From the NCBI RefSeq assembly GCF_028389875.1, contig NC_084687.1, positions 5,678,157 through 5,742,156 on the forward strand: a stretch of DNA of 64,000 nucleotides. Reading direction: 5' to 3'. The notes beneath the pieces are model-generated. The model was not told the origin of the DNA. It was given only the letters and a program-made list of their open reading frames with translations, and searched no databases. Source of the stretch: Rhea pennata. Lineage: Eukaryota; Chordata; Aves; Rheiformes; Rheidae. The stretch's first letter is position 1, and each line of letters starts with the position of its first letter. Below are positions 32,475 to 44,693 of the stretch, piece after piece. The position numbers were made by a program, and so were the translations under genes.

Positions 32475-35400
32475 CTAGAAAAGAAATATACATTTTTTTT
32501 TGAACAAGCAACATTGTGCTACACAGTTCTGAAGCAGTACAAAAGAGAAGTAATGATTCATTCTAGAAGGATAAAAAGCTCCAGAACTTTGACTAAACAA
32601 TCAGGCTAGAGAATCTCATAGGCACTGCCAGTAGCATTACTGCCATTACTGCTATTATCTGGCAGCATCAGAAGACACTGCAATGACACTATTACAAAGT
32701 CTGCTGCAACAACTTCACCTTGGGTCCAGTTAAGGACTGGGTCACAGCAACAGGCTTCCTACCAGATGTTAAGATAAGGTGTCAATTCCCACACTACAGT
32801 CTGATACCTTTCAGAGAAGGCCAAATTCTGCATTAAAGGTTTGATACATTACACAAGAATTTCTAATCTCTTTACAGAAGAAGTCCCATCCTCCTAGTAG
32901 AGGCCTGCATATGAAAAAACATCCATGGTATTGTTTAGAGAATTTGTTTCCAAAAGCATGTTTCCCCTTAACTAAGGAGAGAAGAACTTCTGACCTTTCA
33001 GAATTCAGTTTCCCTTTAGGAGATCTACTTGCATGTTATTGCTGCTATTTGTTACTAACTGACAGCATCTTCCCTCACCTCGAAGATGGTGATGTCTAAA
33101 AGAGGGAATTAACTCTTCAGATGTATCACAAATCACTGCACTTACCTCATAGACTCATTAATATTCTTGTTTTCCTTGACAGATGTTTCCACCCAACCAG
33201 AAAAGCCATTTTCTTTGCTGAACCGATCCACTTCTTCTCTTGTCACTGCCCATGGGGAAAGGTCACACTGTAAAACAAGAGTCAGTCATTTTAAGTTTAA
33301 CCTTTTAATTTTTAAGCTGGGAGGGGAATTCTTCCCCTCACCCATTTACTGCTTGTGTTTAGGCAGCAACTAGGCTTGGCCCCTCACATCTCCAAGATCG
33401 CAGTCTGATAGAGAGTTCTTAGGGCAAGGTTCTTAATGGGATGTTGCAAGCAGCAATATATTTATCTAATCTGAGATACAGACACACCTCAGTCAAGCAC
33501 GCGTGGAATTGAGGTTCATCCAGAACAGGACAAAAAAGCATTGTCATTCATCCAGAATTTGCCAGGCCTATCAGTAGCAAGGAAATTTTACTGATGTAGT
33601 GCCACTGAAGCAATCACACTGATGGCAGCAGGAAGTATGAAAAGGCAGCGAGGAAACCTGTCCAATAAGAGCTTGTATTTGTGTGATTACATTACTTTAA
33701 TGACATACACAGAGATCTCCTTAATGCAGGCAAGAATGTTACTTGAAAAATGCTATTGGGGGAAAGCATTCTTCCTGAACAAGCGAAGAAGCAGGAAAGC
33801 CATTTTCCTGCCCACCCATCAAGTTTTTGGTTGATTTCCAACTTTAGGCTCCTTCAAACAAGGCAAGTCTCAAACTGAATCTGGAAAGGGCTGTTGAACC
33901 AATGTTGACACATGTAGCACATAAACGTAGTTTTTAAATTAAAGAAAAATAAATCATTAAAGACAGTAAGCAATCTACACAGTGAAACTTGACATTGCGT
34001 CGAAAAGTAGACATCCCTCGGGCAGCTCTGAAAAGGAGAGGCTTTACCTGCCATATCATACCAAACCTTCCCAGTCTACTGCAAGTTAAAGACGTTAAAG
34101 ACAAAGACAAAAAAAAAAAAAAAAACCCACACATCTCTCTCTTTCCATTTTTCTCTCCCTTCATGGTTGTAAAAGTATGGTAATGTATGTATATACACAT
34201 AAACAGACATGCAAGCACACTCAGTACATCTAGAGTGTCTCACTTTATTAGCCAGCAGTAGGCAAGGCACAGGGTTCCCATCTGGCAGCGTGAGTTTGCT
34301 GTCCAAATCCTGCTTCCACTTTTGGCTGTTGCTGAACGTGCTGATGTTAGTGACATCAAACATGATAATGCAGGCTGACGCCTCCCTGTAGTACAGCCGG
34401 GTCATAGATGTGAAGCGTTCCTGCCCTTGAGGTGAAAAAAGGAAAACCTTTTTTCAGTTATCTTGTTAGACCTGATCACCCAGAAATCATGCCCATGATA
34501 ATGTCCACTGAGAAAATGAGGTACCAACTGTCCCCTTAATTAAGGGGGAAACAGAGGCATTAAGACACATTCTGCCTTGCGCACCTCAGCACTGCAGTGA
34601 TAGATGGAACAAATGGGAGTTCTTAATACCGACCCAGACTCTCAGATGTCCCTGAAATACTTGCATCACTCCCAGTGCAACAATTTAAATTAAGCATCCT
34701 TTCCCCAACCACAGTTTTATCTCCTGTACAGCAAAACCCTACTAACAGCAGTGTGTCTTGCCACTAAGCACAACCATCAGTAAAGTTCTAGGAGGGTTTT
34801 TTCAGTCACTATCGATACATGCTGCTGAGTGCTTGGTGGAGACACAGCAATACAAATACAGCCTCTCAGAAGAAAAAAAGTTTGATATTAAGGAAAAAAA
34901 AAAAAAAAAACTAAAACTCACATAGGCTGTTATTATTATTTAAACCTTACAGCCTGTTGGTACTACCAAAACTGTATCCAGGGAGTAACCCCACCATGCT
35001 GCTATATGGCTTTATTATGCTTGTTTTGATGGGGACAAACCACAAAATGTTCACATCACATTACACGGGTCAGCAGCACAGTGAAAACTGGCATTTCTGA
35101 CATTGCATAGACATCAGCGTGAGCTCTGACATAGATCTGTTGCTGGTCAACAGGCTTTATTTTCTGAACAGATCACAAATTAAGCACTCTAAGTTACCTC
35201 AAACTATCTGTGTCCCTTTCAGGTGGGAAGAGCAGTGAGGAAGGGACTATCTTGTGTGCACGTCCCCTTCAGCTCAGGGCATGTCAAGAGTGCTGTGACA
35301 AATATGGCCACTCTGCCTTTCAGATCTTAAACGTCTTTTTGGTCTGAAATCGAAATCAGTTTCTTGCTGCAATCCTCTTGCTGCAAACTTCTCCTTCCTG

Positions 35401-38400
35401 TTTTCTTTTTAGAGATTCCAGACTTGCACGTCTGAACAGTGAAACCAGAAGAAGCCACAACTCTGTTTTCCTCTCTACTCTAGATCCAGAGGTGCCATTT
35501 TAGAGATCTATCTGTCCTTTGTCTTCTGGTGATAAGAAAATTCAGGAACAGAACGGTTTTGTGCTTTTCTAAGCAGCAGATGCTATTCAGTCCACTTCAC
35601 TGCCTAATACGGTCCCCCAGAACGTGCCCCATTCCTGACCCAGGCCCACCACCTCCGGGGCATGTAACAGTGTCCTGTTTCCATGACTGCTGCTTGCCGA
35701 CCTCTCCAGCGCTGATGTGGACGGTTGTTCCCTAGGAAACCACCAACTCTGCTCACACAGGTCACTGAGCAGCCAGATAGCAACTTGCAAGACCCAGTTC
35801 TGATCCCAGCAGCAAGACCAGATTGAATTCAATGGAAGTACTCCAAGTTTAGACACAAGAATCAGGCCTTCCTGGCTATCATGCCAGAAAGCAGTATTTT
35901 AACAGAAGACTTAGAGCTGAGAAGTTATATATCCAGTTACAAATCATCCCATCTCCCCACTCAGTCTGCTCTGGCTTTGAAATTGAAAAGAAAGGCTCCA
36001 TAGAATTTATCATTTGTGTTGCTGTGTTCTTTGCAGATGAGCTTTTGATTAAATATTTAAATCACCACTGCAAACTAGAAGAACATCACAAAGCAGAACA
36101 ATCTTGTCCCTTGATTTCACAGATTTTTAGGGTTTATTTTCATATCAGACTCCTACTGGGGAGGATGGCGGGGGGGGGGGGGGAAGAGATTGAGAGAGAG
36201 AGAGACAGACAAACAAGACAGACAGAAGAGGGCCAAGCAGTTCAGAGAGCTATAAATTATGCTCCTGAACAGCTCTGTGGTTCATCTGAACATACCTGCA
36301 ATGTCCCAGAGCTGGAGTCGTACCGTCTCCGATTCTGACCACTGCACCACCTTCAGAGCAAAATCCACTAGAAAATCACCCCCCCACAAAAGGAAATCCA
36401 ATTAGAAACATTGGACTTGTTTCTCAATATTTCCCCAGAGGGGCAGGCATAGGGCATCGTAGCAACTGCTGTCACAGCAATGGCAATTTGCATTGGACCA
36501 CTACCCATACAAACACAGAACAGATAAGGGCCTGGAGAGACTGCAAGCACTGTCCCCTCTCCTCCATCACAGACAGCTGCAAAGCAAGTGTTAAATCCAG
36601 AAGGCTCCACACACTGTCTGCTATACTCCCTGGGTGCTCAAAGAGAATGATCACAGGTACACAAAATGCCCTTGGAAAAGAGGAAATCAAGGGCATTATC
36701 CGCATCCCATTCCTGCACAAGGATGCTACACTTTGCTTTTTCTTTCTTGAACTTTAGATTAGAAGTGCTTTAGGTGGAGTTAAATTACACAATAGAGCAG
36801 CATTCCCTGTCTTGCAAAGCCCAACCAACCTGCTGTCAAAGTCCTCACAAATGGCAGCAGAGCAACATGGCATTTTCCAGCAAATGCAGCACCAGGCAGC
36901 CAGTGTGCTACCCCAAAAGGCAGGACTTTTTGGAATCAGACACTGCCACCACCAGGGTTCGTAAGGATCCCACCTACAGCTTCCAGTCTGCAGAAGATAT
37001 CCATTCTTGATCCTTGGGGTGTTGCATTGACACTGTAGCAACACTAACCAAGAGCTAAGGCCAGAAAGAAAAAAAGTTCGGGAAATAAGAACTCCTCCAG
37101 CACATAGGCCTGAATAACCACAACACTAACAAAAGGCTACTGGAAACCTTATCGCTTGGAGAGTTTTAAGGAAACCTTCCCTCACCCAGCTCTGCTTCAG
37201 TTAAGTGCTGTTGGGGTCATGCCTTTTGTTCTTTAAATCCACAGTTTAAACAGCAGGCCAGAGAACTGGATCTTCTCAGTTAGGGTTAATAATGCACAAA
37301 GGCAGAGTTTAAAGTAAAAAGGTCAGAGCTAATCATGCTCATGCCTCCTTTTACAATTCATAATCCTAGTGGAAACTCAGAAAAATGCCAAATAAAATGC
37401 TGGATTTGCTGTTGTTGCCTGTCTTTGTCCTGCACTGCCTAAACCGTTTAGTCACTGGTAGATGGAGCACAGTGTTTCCTTTCACATTTACCACTTCCCA
37501 TCATCTATAATTCAACTGTAACAAATGCACAGGGAGTAGAAAAGAAAAACACTGCATTTTTTTCAGAAGATTACGATACATGAAGTTTTCATTGCAGGAG
37601 GAAAACTGTCCAGCTAAGCTGTCATCTGTGCTCAATAGGCCTGGAACTTTTTGAATGTAGGAACAGATTTAAAAAAGATTAAAACAACAAAAAGCAAAAT
37701 CTGCAGCTCTTACTGCAGTGAATGATTGCATGCTCTGCCTCCAGTATGCTAGGTCCTCAGAGAGATATGCTGAGTAGGGCCTTGGCACCTCCTGCTCTTT
37801 TGGGTCATTCACTAACACTAGTGTTAAAGAAAAAAAAATACCTTCTACTTAAGCCTTGTCCCAAGACCACTTTGTTATAAAGCTATTCTTTATCTTCTTT
37901 CCAATCACCTGTTTTACAACAGAGCTCATATTCAGCAACATGAAATCACTACTAAAGTAAATGTCAGAGCAATGCTGTTCTGATTTTCACCAGCAAGATC
38001 TAGGGCTATAGTCTCATCCTCCAGGTGAGGACTCAGCAGGGTGTCTGCTGTGCAGGGACGAGGGACGGGCACCCAGGTCCCTCCCCAAAGAGTCAGCGCA
38101 GTTCATCAGGGGCCTTACTGAGCGGGGGCACATCAGGAGCTGCATCTGAGAGCTGCTGCACGAGTTGCCAAATACGGTAATTACAGGCTGATGACTGTTC
38201 ATTTCACAAATTACTGCAAGGTTTTTATACCTGCAGGGAAGGACAGGAGCAAGTTTCCCACTAGAGCCTGCGAGCAAGGGATGCTTGACAGCACCAAGCG
38301 CAACAGCTGAGCGCGGCCCCCGCCGCGCTCCGCGGCACGGGACAAACCGGCGAGGAGCCGGCAGAGGCACCCCCGGGAGGCGAGCGGGGAAGCCGCCAGC

Positions 38401-38609
38401 CTCCCGCAGCAGCGGCGCGGGGCCGCGGGCAGAGAGCCGCGGCCAGAGCCGGCCCCGGCGGGGCAGCGCCGCGCTCCCCGCTCACCTCCCACCGTGGACT
38501 TGTAGTGCCGGTTGAAGCTGTCGTTGGCGTAGCGCTGCACCAGCGACGTCTTCCCCACCGTGGCGTCGCCCACCACCAGCACCTTGAACATGCGGTCCCG
38601 GTGCCCCAT
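32357..38609 (-). CDS. RAB29: RAB29 (RAB7L1), Rab GTPase (5 coding exons, 205 aa)
   Basis: Small GTPase of the RAB32/38/29 group. It acts at the trans-Golgi and on stressed lysosomes, where it recruits and activates LRRK2 and supports retromer traffic. Exons: 38609-38486, 36367-36296, 34425-34244, 33267-33146, 32474-32357; 618 bases in frame, TAG stop. Visible GTPase boxes: P-loop GDATVGKTS (14-22), switch II WDIAGQE (62-68), NKCD (125-128) and ETSVK (153-157). The LRRK2 target residues Thr71-Ser72 (FTS) are kept. It ends in Cys-Cys for double geranylgeranylation. Human RAB29 is 203 residues. The start has G at -3 and +4. The tail between residues 174 and 190 is Ser/Gly-rich and diverged from the human tail as I recall it. 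Confidence 0.97.
33146..33267 (-). CDS. RAB29: RAB29 coding exon 4
   Basis: 122 bases, acceptor TTGTTTTACAG, donor ATGAG|GTAAGT. Encodes residues 127-167: CDLSPWAVTREEVDRFSKEN, GFSGWVETSVKENKNINESM. Phase 0 in, phase 2 out. Confidence 0.96.
34244..34425 (-). CDS. RAB29: RAB29 coding exon 3
   Basis: 182 bases, acceptor TTTCACCTCAAG, donor AAA|GTGAGA. Encodes residues 66-126: GQERFTSMTRLYYREASAC with catalytic Gln67 and Thr71-Ser72, then FDVTNISTFSNSQKWKQDLD and PCLLLANK, the start of the guanine-specificity box. Confidence 0.97.
36170..36206 (+). repeat. G14 run followed by GA-rich repeat
   Basis: Fourteen G followed by AAGAGATTGAGAGAGAGAGA, a purine-rich simple repeat in RAB29 intron 2. Confidence 0.85.
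36296..36367 (-). CDS. RAB29: RAB29 coding exon 2
   Basis: 72 bases, acceptor GATTTTCTAG, donor GCAG|GTATGT. Encodes residues 42-66: VDFALKVVQWSESETVRLQL and WDIA, up to the first base of switch II Gly66. Confidence 0.96.
38486..38609 (-). CDS. RAB29: RAB29 coding exon 1
   Basis: Encodes residues 1-42: MGHRDRMFKVLVVGDATVGK with the P-loop, then SLVQRYANDSF and the switch I side HYKSTVG. Donor GGAG|GTGAGC, phase 1. Confidence 0.97.
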
Positions 38610-38619
38610 GCCGCGGCGC

Positions 38620-38660
38620 GGCCCGGCGCGGCCCGGCCCGGCCCGGCCCGGCCCGGCGCC
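38620..38660. repeat. Tandem 5-base GGCCC repeat
   Basis: About seven GCCCG/GCGCG units in a row between the E-box and the RAB29 start codon; very likely within the 5' UTR or at the TSS. Confidence 0.8.
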
Positions 38661-38670
38661 GTCACGTGAG
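38661..38670. promoter_or_regulatory. CLEAR-type E-box GTCACGTGAG, RAB29 promoter
   Basis: Matches nine of ten bases of the palindromic CLEAR element GTCACGTGAC bound by TFEB/TFE3/MITF, and is also a canonical E-box for USF or MYC/MAX. Which factor uses it cannot be told from sequence. Confidence 0.65.
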
Positions 38671-38830
38671 GGTCAGGCGGCTGCAGCGGCGGAACCGCTG
38701 CCGGCGCGGGGCTGCCGGGACGTGTAGTCCGCGCCGCCTCCTGCCCCCCGGAGCCGCCTCCTGCCCCTCCCGGCCCCTGCCCGCCGGCCCGGGGCTCTCC
38801 CCGCCGCAGCGAGGGCGTTGCAAGTCCCTC

Positions 38831-40784
38831 CCGGACAAAAATCTTTCGAAAAGGGCAGAAGAGAAGATTAAGGTGAGGCGGGCCTGTACCAAAATGCTGG
38901 ACACAACTGCATTATACACAGGAAAAAGGAAAAGCTTGCAAGGTAAAAGAAGACACGCCCGCCCTCGCTGATAGGAAGGTTTTGATCCACTCACCCAGAA
39001 ACAGCTCCAGCTTTGCAGTGTGACTGGGACCAGGAGACGCAGGCCAGGCCCCCAGGGCGGGGGGAGGAAGAGCTTCCAGCCACGCCATCACGGGCACTTC
39101 AATCACCGCCCCAGCATTTGGACCTGTCGGGCTACTGAATTGTTCTTGTAAAAATTATATTGCACACTTTACCATGATAGAGAAAAAGATCTGAAGTAGT
39201 TTGGGGATTCACAAGTTGGAAGACAAGTGAAAACAAACCATACTGTGTATATACATGTGTATGTATATATATTTTAAGGAAAGCTTCAGTTGTTGGGATT
39301 CCTTCAAGGTATGATCAAGTTAAGGGCAAAATTCTACCTGCAATATCCATTTCATACCCTCCTCCTTCCTCTCCTGCTCTTTCACCCAACCAAAAGAACT
39401 GCCACCAGAGACCACCTCCTGTGCCTCAGTACACTGATAGTTAGTGTACAGGGAAATAATGTGACGCTTCAGGCAACAGGACACAGGTTCTGAGAAGATT
39501 CAGAGTCAGCAAGGCCTTGCTGGTTGTCCCCTACTCTTCAGCACTGCTGTAGGTTTGCTTTAGGACTACCCACCGTGATCGTCATTCAGGCAAGCAGCGA
39601 GGGGGAGCAGCCCCTCCGGAAACAGGCCACAGGATAACCCAACGCAAGCCCACAGCGGGGGAGAACCCAGAGCCCTCGTAGGACAAGCAGCTGCTGCACA
39701 CTGAGGATGCTGCTCAGCATCCCCCAAACACACAGGACCGCATGTGCTGTACTCCTGCAACACTCAGGCAAACGGATGACGTGGAACAGCGGCCCTCGCT
39801 GCAGGCATTGCAACGACAAAGCCAGGGAAGGGCTTTCCAACACACCAAGTGGCTGAAAAACAAACCTGTGCATTTCCTGCTGGGAACTCATGTCTAGCTA
39901 CCTGCGGCTACCCAAAAGCAAACCAGAAGCTGGCCTCACTAAAAGCTGGCAGGCTATAATCTATCATTTTCATTAATTGTATTTTGCCTGATATACAAAA
40001 CAATTTTTATTTTCTTACCTCATTCCACTACATATCAGAGAATCTTCTGTGTAAGCTAAGCTGCAAAAACTGAGAGTAGAGAGAAAGAGAACTTCAACCG
40101 CAAGAGTGGCTGCACTGCAGACCCATGGAATGAATAGATGGGACATAATCTGTTATTAATTCTGGCAACACAACATGTTTCAAATCAATTATTAAGCCAG
40201 AGGCAGCACTTGTATAAGCCACTGCCACAATCTATTAACACAAACACGAGTAGGAAAGTGACCTTCGGCTGCATGCGAACACGTGCCTGCTGGAGCCCCC
40301 GCAGCAGGGAGTCACTCCTCTCCCCACTGCCAGGTGGGGCAACGACACACCGAGCCCTTCAGGACCTTCTGCTTCAGGCTTGCAGCCTTGCGCCATGCAA
40401 TGCCTTGTCCCTGGCAGTTATTTTGCCCTCTTCTGTCATCATGACCAGCAAAATAGAAAGCTCATTCATTTTAGCAGAGGTTGCATCACTATAGGCACAA
40501 GGGTCTGATCAGCCATTTCTCAGCAGCTGCTGGGTTCTCTGCAACACATCTTTGGAAACATTAGCAAATTAACCGTGTCCTCAGATTTCAGTGGTCTCTC
40601 TCCACTAAGACTGATGAAACATTCCAGCAGAGAACAGGTCCAGAAACAGACAAGAATCAGGCTCCCCAGGAGATTAACTATTTTGTAATACTTCTGAAGT
40701 AGGAGATAGGAGATGCAACAATATGCTGTTACGACTAATAACTTCTCATGTGAGGGCCTTATGGAGAAAAGACACCACAAGCCA
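38831..40784. other. Short intergenic stretch between RAB29 and SLC41A1
   Basis: About 1.95 kb with no coding exon recognised. AAG|GTGAGG at 38871-38876 on the plus strand is a possible donor for a transcript divergent from RAB29. An AT/GT-rich run lies at about 39245-39275. Confidence 0.6.
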
Positions 40785-43700
40785 CATAAATAAATGTCAT
40801 CTTTATTTAACCAAATATAATTTATCAGTTAAGTTGACATCTGTCAATTCAGTTATAGGAACTATAAATAATTAAGACAGTCTTTTTCCTTTAATAAAAA
40901 GAGTAAACCAGTATTTTTTTCATTTGCAGTCAGATGTAAAGTAGGCATGCATTTGAGTGCAATTGGTGGAAAAAGTTTTCATCCTTCAATATTCTGAGAA
41001 TTTAAATTAGATTCTTCCCTGACCTATTTTGCCCCCCACACACATACACACCCTAAACCTTATAAAATTGTACATACAGCATCACCCTAGCAGCATGACA
41101 CCTCTGAGTCCCTACATCTTACAGATGAGACCACAAGTGGTAGATTCTTTCTAAGGGAATTAGATAGTTAGATGACACCTAAAGACCAGGAGACTTTCCC
41201 ACATATAAGCTTAAGTGTTAATGGAAGGACATCTCAAATTATTCCTCAACATTAGGCAGAGAAGTCAGGTGAGCAGGAATACTCCAGAAGTCTCTAGGCT
41301 AAGACTTCAGTACAGTAGGGTTTGGGGGGATGCAGGCGGTGCTGGTTTGTTTTATGGGGGGTTTTTTTGAGAGGACAATGCCTTGGCCAAATTAGGTTTG
41401 TGAGCAGTCAAGTCACCACGGTGAAGAGTATAAAGTTCAGAGCCGATGTCACAAAAGGAAACATTTCAAAGGCAGAAGAGGGAAAGAAAGCCTGACACTA
41501 CATTAGCAAGGTAGAACGGGGAACTCCATCTGAAAATGCATCACCTGCCCCTCGTAAGATCCCAGAGTCAGTATTCTGACAAGGTAAGAGTCAGATCTCT
41601 GTCTCCCAAATTCTACAACCAGTAAAGACGTTAAAAATAGGAATACTTAATATACACATACTGAAACATGACAGGATTCTTCTACAACTTGCAATACAGT
41701 GGTCCCTCAGCAATCTGCTCTTGAGTAAGCAGAAGACTGACTGCAGCTTGGTTCAGATGCATCTGTCTGTGTTTTTTCAGAATTAGCTTCCATTAATCCT
41801 GAGCTTCCTTTCCAACATGCTTGTCTCCAGAGTAAGGATCAACACTGGAACCAGATCTCTGGGCTCGGACAATACCCAATTTCAGTCTAAATTTGTTCTT
41901 GACTTGGATCATAAAAGGGCGCATTCAGCTCAGCCTTTCCTGTTTTTGTGCAAGTGTGTGTGTGGGGAGGGGGGCAGGGAAGGAACAGTTTCTAACAAAA
42001 CTCTCCTTACCTAAAAACTAAATGGCTGCACTTGCACAGGTCTTTGTAGAACTCAGCTACTTCTTGTATTGTCCAGTGTAACAAACACATCTTCTAACCT
42101 GGCCTTATTTCAGATGATCAGCAGGCCCAGCACCACATTGCACCTCTTTCCACCTGAGCACAGAAGCCCAGTGTTGCTGGGACAGAAAGCAAAAGAGACA
42201 ACAAGCATTGGTTTCAATAAGGCCTGTGTGAGAAATACAGAAGTTAACCTAAATGAGGAAATCAAGCCAATCAAGAATGGTCATGTTCTGCTATGAGGAA
42301 CACACTTAAGACAAAGAAAAAATGAAGAGGAAAAGCAGCAGCCTACAGGCAACCACAAATTCAGCAGCTTTGGGGTTATACTCTGGAGTTGCAAATAAAT
42401 AGGACATGCAGTGCGTCCAGAACAGGATCAGAACTGTAGCACTGAGCCACACAGCTAACTAAAATGAGAGCTTGGCTGTTATTTCAGGATCAAGATGCAA
42501 GGTGCTACTGTACTGAATACTGCAGGCATCCCCAGAGGTTTGCAAGATACTGGCAGCTTCCCAAGTTTTGCATATTGGAGCACTGAAACTAGGCTCCACA
42601 CAATATACTGTGTTTTTCCATCCTTCACAGATGTTACGAGCTTCCCCCTACACACTTAAATTATGCACTCAATTTATATTCATACATTAAAGGCGGTTGA
42701 ATGAAGCTATCTGCTTGAGCATATCATTTAAGCATAGTGTAACAGGCTGAAGTTTCCAAGTCAGTCAGACCTGTTTACACCAAACTGCATCCAGTTTACT
42801 GAATCATTTTAGATCCAAATGGGAAAATTAAATAGCGTTAAGTGCCAACAACATTCAGCAAGACCATTTCCAAATGCTGTATTCACACAGCCAGAACAGT
42901 TTTTCTCTCATTATGCCACTGCAGGCTGCATGAAAATATTTCCAGTGCGTACTAGCAGGATAACAGAACGCATCTCAGCCGTTACCTAGACGAATAGCAC
43001 AAAAAGCAGAGGGGAAAGTAACAGAGCAGGGAGCCCTGCACCTGCAGCGTACTTGGCCACTGCTTGCAAGCCAGGCGGTAGTCCTGAGCCCAGATTTCAC
43101 AAGCTGTATCAAGGGCAAGCAGGTTCCTTTGCTACAGTCCCATACAGAGAGTTGCACTGAACTTCAGGACTCAGACTTCAGAAATCAGGCTGTAGCTGCT
43201 AACCTGTTTCCCAGCTAGCACCTACACATACCAGCTACAGCCAATGGCTGAACATGGACATCCTTTTCTAGGAGGCACCGACAGCGTAACATTCCCAGCT
43301 TTGCAGCGCCTCAGGCTCAGCTGTGAGCGATAGCTGAACGGCCTCTTCACAGCCACAATGGGCCCTTCAGCAGCACCGTGTAGGGCACCGTGAAAAAATA
43401 AGTCTTAACACAAAAAACAGGATCTATTTTTCCACCCATCCTGAACAGGCCGCCATGAAAACAGTGCTCTGCCTATTCCAGTACAGAGGAGAGATTGCCA
43501 CGTAACAGCCCTGCGCACAAAACCCATTACAGCTCCAGCAAATCTCTGCTTCCTTCAGCTGAGCATTGCCAGGCAGCAGAGGGAGAGTGATGGATGGGGC
43601 TAGCTCACAGCCTCCTTAGACAAAGTGTAGAGCATATCCTTTTGCACACAGTAGTAGCTGAACTCAGTCCACAATCACCACCCTCCATCTGCAGATGAAA

Positions 43701-44507
43701 GATGAGGAGAGACAGAACAAGGAGTTTGTAATTTCTGAGATGCAGATGCTGCAGGATGGTTGGCAAAACAGAGCTATATTTGAGACAGCTTTGTTCTCCA
43801 GCCTAAATCTGTAAGCAAAGACCAGCCCACTCACAGCCAGATTTTCAGGGCTCTGCACTCCTCAAGCCTGAGATCACTTGCCTTTCTTGTGGGCACACAG
43901 AAAACAAGTGTTTCGCCCTTCTTCACATGTCTTTGCTAGTCCTCTTTTGGAGGGCCGCATGCTTTGGATACTAGGCACAGGACAGGGATTCAGAGAGTGA
44001 ACACAAGGGAGGAGGGTAACAAGGCAGAGAAGACAGAAGATACCCCATGCCCTCATCCACGAGGTTGTACTTTGCTAGAAGGTGCCTGTTCAGTAAAATA
44101 AATCTGAACCTTACCTCCAATATTTAAAACGCTTATGAAGCGAAAAAAAGCAGCCCTTCACCTCTAGTGACTGGGACAGGGTGGACCACCTATATGATCT
44201 GACTGATCAGTATCTTCACTGTAGCCTTGGTTTAGACACAACTGCTATGAAATTGCACTTGGTGATTGTCTCTTTACACTTTTTTTTGTCCTTCCTAAAA
44301 CTAGATTTATATTCTGTACAAACTTGGCTTGAAATATAAACCACATAAAAATTCCCATTGAAAATAATGAGAATCCAGTATCAAAGGTGAAGTCTGAAGA
44401 GAGAGAAGGGGAGGAAGCAAAGGAAAGCAAAGGTGTAAGAAAAGAAACAAACAAATGAAAAAAAATGAGGAGGAGAGCTGTCAGAAGGAGAAGAGCAGTG
44501 AGGAGAG
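40785..44507 (-). other. SLC41A1: SLC41A1 3' UTR (probable extent)
   Basis: About 3.7 kb from the stop to a strong poly(A) site. No other coding exon is recognisable. A 3' UTR of this order is expected for the gene. Confidence 0.65.
40802..40807 (-). terminator. Poly(A) signal of SLC41A1
   Basis: Sense AAATAAAG followed after about 20 bases by TGTGGCTTGTGGTGTC, a near-ideal G/T-rich downstream element. Confidence 0.7.
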
Positions 44508-44693
44508 CTAGTCTCCCACATCAGAGTCCCGGTCACCAATGAGCCAGAGGATATGGAAGCTGAGAGCAAGGAGACCTGTTCCAATCAGGTCCCCAAGTGC
44601 TGTCAAGTATGGGATGGAGAAGTTGTCAGGATCGAGGTCCCTGCCCCACATCCAGTGCACCATCCAGTCAGCAATGTACAGAAGAATGAGAAC
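44508..44693 (-). CDS. SLC41A1: SLC41A1 last coding exon
   Basis: 186 bases including TAG, residues 455-515: [40 protein letters not shown] (second PDN...LGD), [20 protein letters not shown] and a final D. Acceptor TGACTTTCAG. Confidence 0.97.
   Translation of the reverse strand, partial: VLILLYIADWMVHWMWGRDLDPDNFSIPYLTALGDLIGTGLLALSFHILWLIGDRDSDVGD

Larger units (their letters stand above)
32475..38485 (-). other. RAB29 introns 1 to 4
   Basis: Introns at 32475-33145, 33268-34243, 34426-36295 and 36368-38485, all GT-AG. Notable content: A runs near 34110 and 34893, and G14 followed by (GA)n at 36170-36206, about 90 bases downstream of the exon 2 donor. No further exon recognised. Confidence 0.8.
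38610..38830 (-). promoter_or_regulatory. RAB29: RAB29 CpG-island promoter with CLEAR/E-box
   Basis: GC- and CpG-dense sequence just upstream of the start codon, with no TATA box. It contains tandem GGCCC units (about 38620-38660) and the palindromic E-box GTCACGTGAG at 38661-38670, 52 bases before the ATG. The CpG island continues through exon 1 to about 38.29 kb. The TSS is not fixed. Confidence 0.75.

Noticed and set aside
38261-38485. Continuation of the RAB29 exon 1 frame and an overlapping Arg/Ala-rich frame
   Set aside because: Past the donor GGAG|GTGAGC the translation is GC-rich noise; the real protein continues at 36367.
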